Below are positions 63,393 through 64,000 of a stretch of DNA of 64,000 nucleotides, one piece after another. Location of the stretch: assembly GCA_016699695.1 (NCBI GenBank), contig CP065006.1:3596001-3660000 (forward strand), written 5' to 3'. Positions within the stretch are counted from its first letter, which is position 1; every line of letters begins with the position of its first letter. The notes beneath the pieces are model-generated. The model was not told the origin of the DNA and searched no databases. It was given only the letters and a program-made list of their open reading frames with translations. The DNA comes from Bacteroidota bacterium (GTDB lineage Bacteria > Bacteroidota > Bacteroidia > Bacteroidales > UBA10428). The position numbers were made by a program, and so were the translations under genes.

Positions 63393-63437
63393 AGCGTTTG
63401 TAATCAATTCCGTTTTAAAGAATTTATTACAAACGCT
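63393..63437. repeat. 12-bp inverted repeat after acr3
   Basis: AGCGTTTGTAAT (63393-63404) and ATTACAAACGCT (63426-63437) are exact inverted copies around 21 bases. It lies about 60 bp after the acr3 stop, between convergent genes, and may act as a terminator, although no T-run follows directly. The remaining 63438-63555 shows no gene. Confidence 0.65.
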
Positions 63438-63555
63438 TAATCTATTTTGAATTTCCAATTACGCAATTTGATTTAAAGGAATTGAATAGTCATCCTTTTG
63501 AAAGAATATCAGCGCAGAAAATAATGATTTAAAGGCCTACAAACATTACTTTGAA

Positions 63556-63933
63556 TTAGAAATCAACCGCAGTTTTTTCATAAACAGCCTCTATTACCTT
63601 GCTGGTAACAGGGGTCTGACCTTTCACATATCCCAGATCAGTCATACGAAGGTATTTGTAATTGTCTATTCCGGCCTTGTCGAGTATTTTCTTACCGCAG
63701 TCAACAGCACAACCATCAATAAGCAACAGGTTTGCTTCTTTAAACATTTCAATGGTGGGTTTTACATCGGCAGCAACTGCAGCCAGGCAATTCATTTTGC
63801 GAATTTTGTTATCGCGCAATTTACGGGCAACCAAATCAGATAGTTGGCCTAAATCGCATGCTCCCGAACAGGCTATTACGACATATTCACCATTGCCACA
63901 ATGGCAAGTCTTTTGATTTTCTTTTGTTTCCAT
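63556..63933 (-). CDS. DGC-domain putative zinc-binding protein
   Basis: 125 residues. The pattern CHCGNGEYVVIACSGACDLGQLSD, KMNCLAAVAADV and LLLIDGCAVDCGKKILDKAG matches the DGC (PF08859) family, with the name-giving DGC and several more Cys. Such proteins occur in metal/arsenic resistance gene clusters; chemistry unknown. It follows the presumed permease gene by 19 bp on the same strand, so it is probably cotranscribed with it. Confidence 0.85.
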   Translation of the reverse strand: METKENQKTCHCGNGEYVVIACSGACDLGQLSDLVARKLRDNKIRKMNCLAAVAADVKPTIEMFKEANLLLIDGCAVDCGKKILDKAGIDNYKYLRMTDLGYVKGQTPVTSKVIEAVYEKTAVDF

Positions 63934-63952
63934 TTTAATAAGTAATTAAAAG

Positions 63953-64000
63953 TTAAAATATAAAGTTGAACAAATAACCTACCATCATTATTCCTGCACC
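63953..64000 (-). CDS. C-terminal end of a probable membrane permease
   Basis: Only the last 15 codons are inside the window, ending with TAA (63953-63955): GAGIMMVGYLFNFIF. This glycine-rich hydrophobic terminus resembles the end of SO_0444/TM0996-type permeases, which are often encoded next to DGC proteins. The fragment is too short for certainty. Confidence 0.45.
   Translation of the reverse strand, partial: GAGIMMVGYLFNFIF

Overview
The window looks like a chromosomal segment of a free-living, probably anaerobic member of the Bacteroidota (Bacteroidales/Marinilabiliales type). Evidence: three secreted proteins carry C-terminal regions resembling type IX secretion sorting domains, there is a TonB-dependent receptor with a carboxypeptidase-like N-terminal domain and a propeller-type histidine kinase, and Shine-Dalgarno sequences are mostly absent. 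The nitrogenase genes are of the Clostridium/Chlorobium-like anaerobic type (long NifD, PII-type nifI before nifD). No rRNA, tRNA or CRISPR locus was seen.

Layout. 1-10764 (+): nif cluster: end of nifI2, nifD, nifK, nifE, nifN, nifB (with a fused NifX-like domain), a broken IS4-family insertion sequence (7512-8820), a NifX/NafY-like gene, a thioredoxin-like [2Fe-2S] ferredoxin and nifV. 11060-18736 (-): SRPBCC protein; a group of TonB receptor, alpha/beta hydrolase and GH53 endo-galactanase, the last two joined by a TAATG overlap; and an IGHMBP2-like helicase. 18896-23201 (+): a small zinc-ribbon protein, a palindromic element and a large propeller histidine kinase, followed by 14 exactly phased 21-bp repeats. 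23792-32418: metZ, a CBS-domain protein, a GH13 enzyme, a probable inactive NUC-family protein, a membrane metallophosphoesterase and an 883-residue coiled-coil protein with an exact 87-residue repeat.

32480-36850 is the most rearranged part. Two REP-associated tyrosine transposase (RAYT) elements and deletion derivatives lie among three copies of the 3' end of an FG-GAP protein gene, the only full copy of which is at 35458-36582. About 420 bp is directly repeated at an offset of exactly 1136 bp on either side of the second RAYT element. 36892-37538 is a HigBA toxin-antitoxin pair. 37882-53573 holds mostly ordinary genes: SGNH hydrolase, DUF1987/SiaC protein, alpha/beta hydrolase, J-domain protein, M16 peptidase, msrA, a CcsBA-type cytochrome c synthase, glycosyltransferase, response regulator, sensor kinase, polysaccharide deacetylase with a PIDT-repeat linker, and Hsp20. 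53692-54066 holds gene remnants. 54077-59046 encodes glycogen phosphorylase and a cation/proton antiporter.

59266-64000 is an arsenic island: two palindromic operators, arsR, arsC (LMW-phosphatase type), a four-helix-bundle gene between short repeats, arsM, an ArsN2 acetyltransferase fused to a C_GCAxxG_C_C domain, and acr3. A DGC-domain protein and the tail of a probable permease lie convergent to it. All functions are read from motifs and remembered family features; no database search was run.
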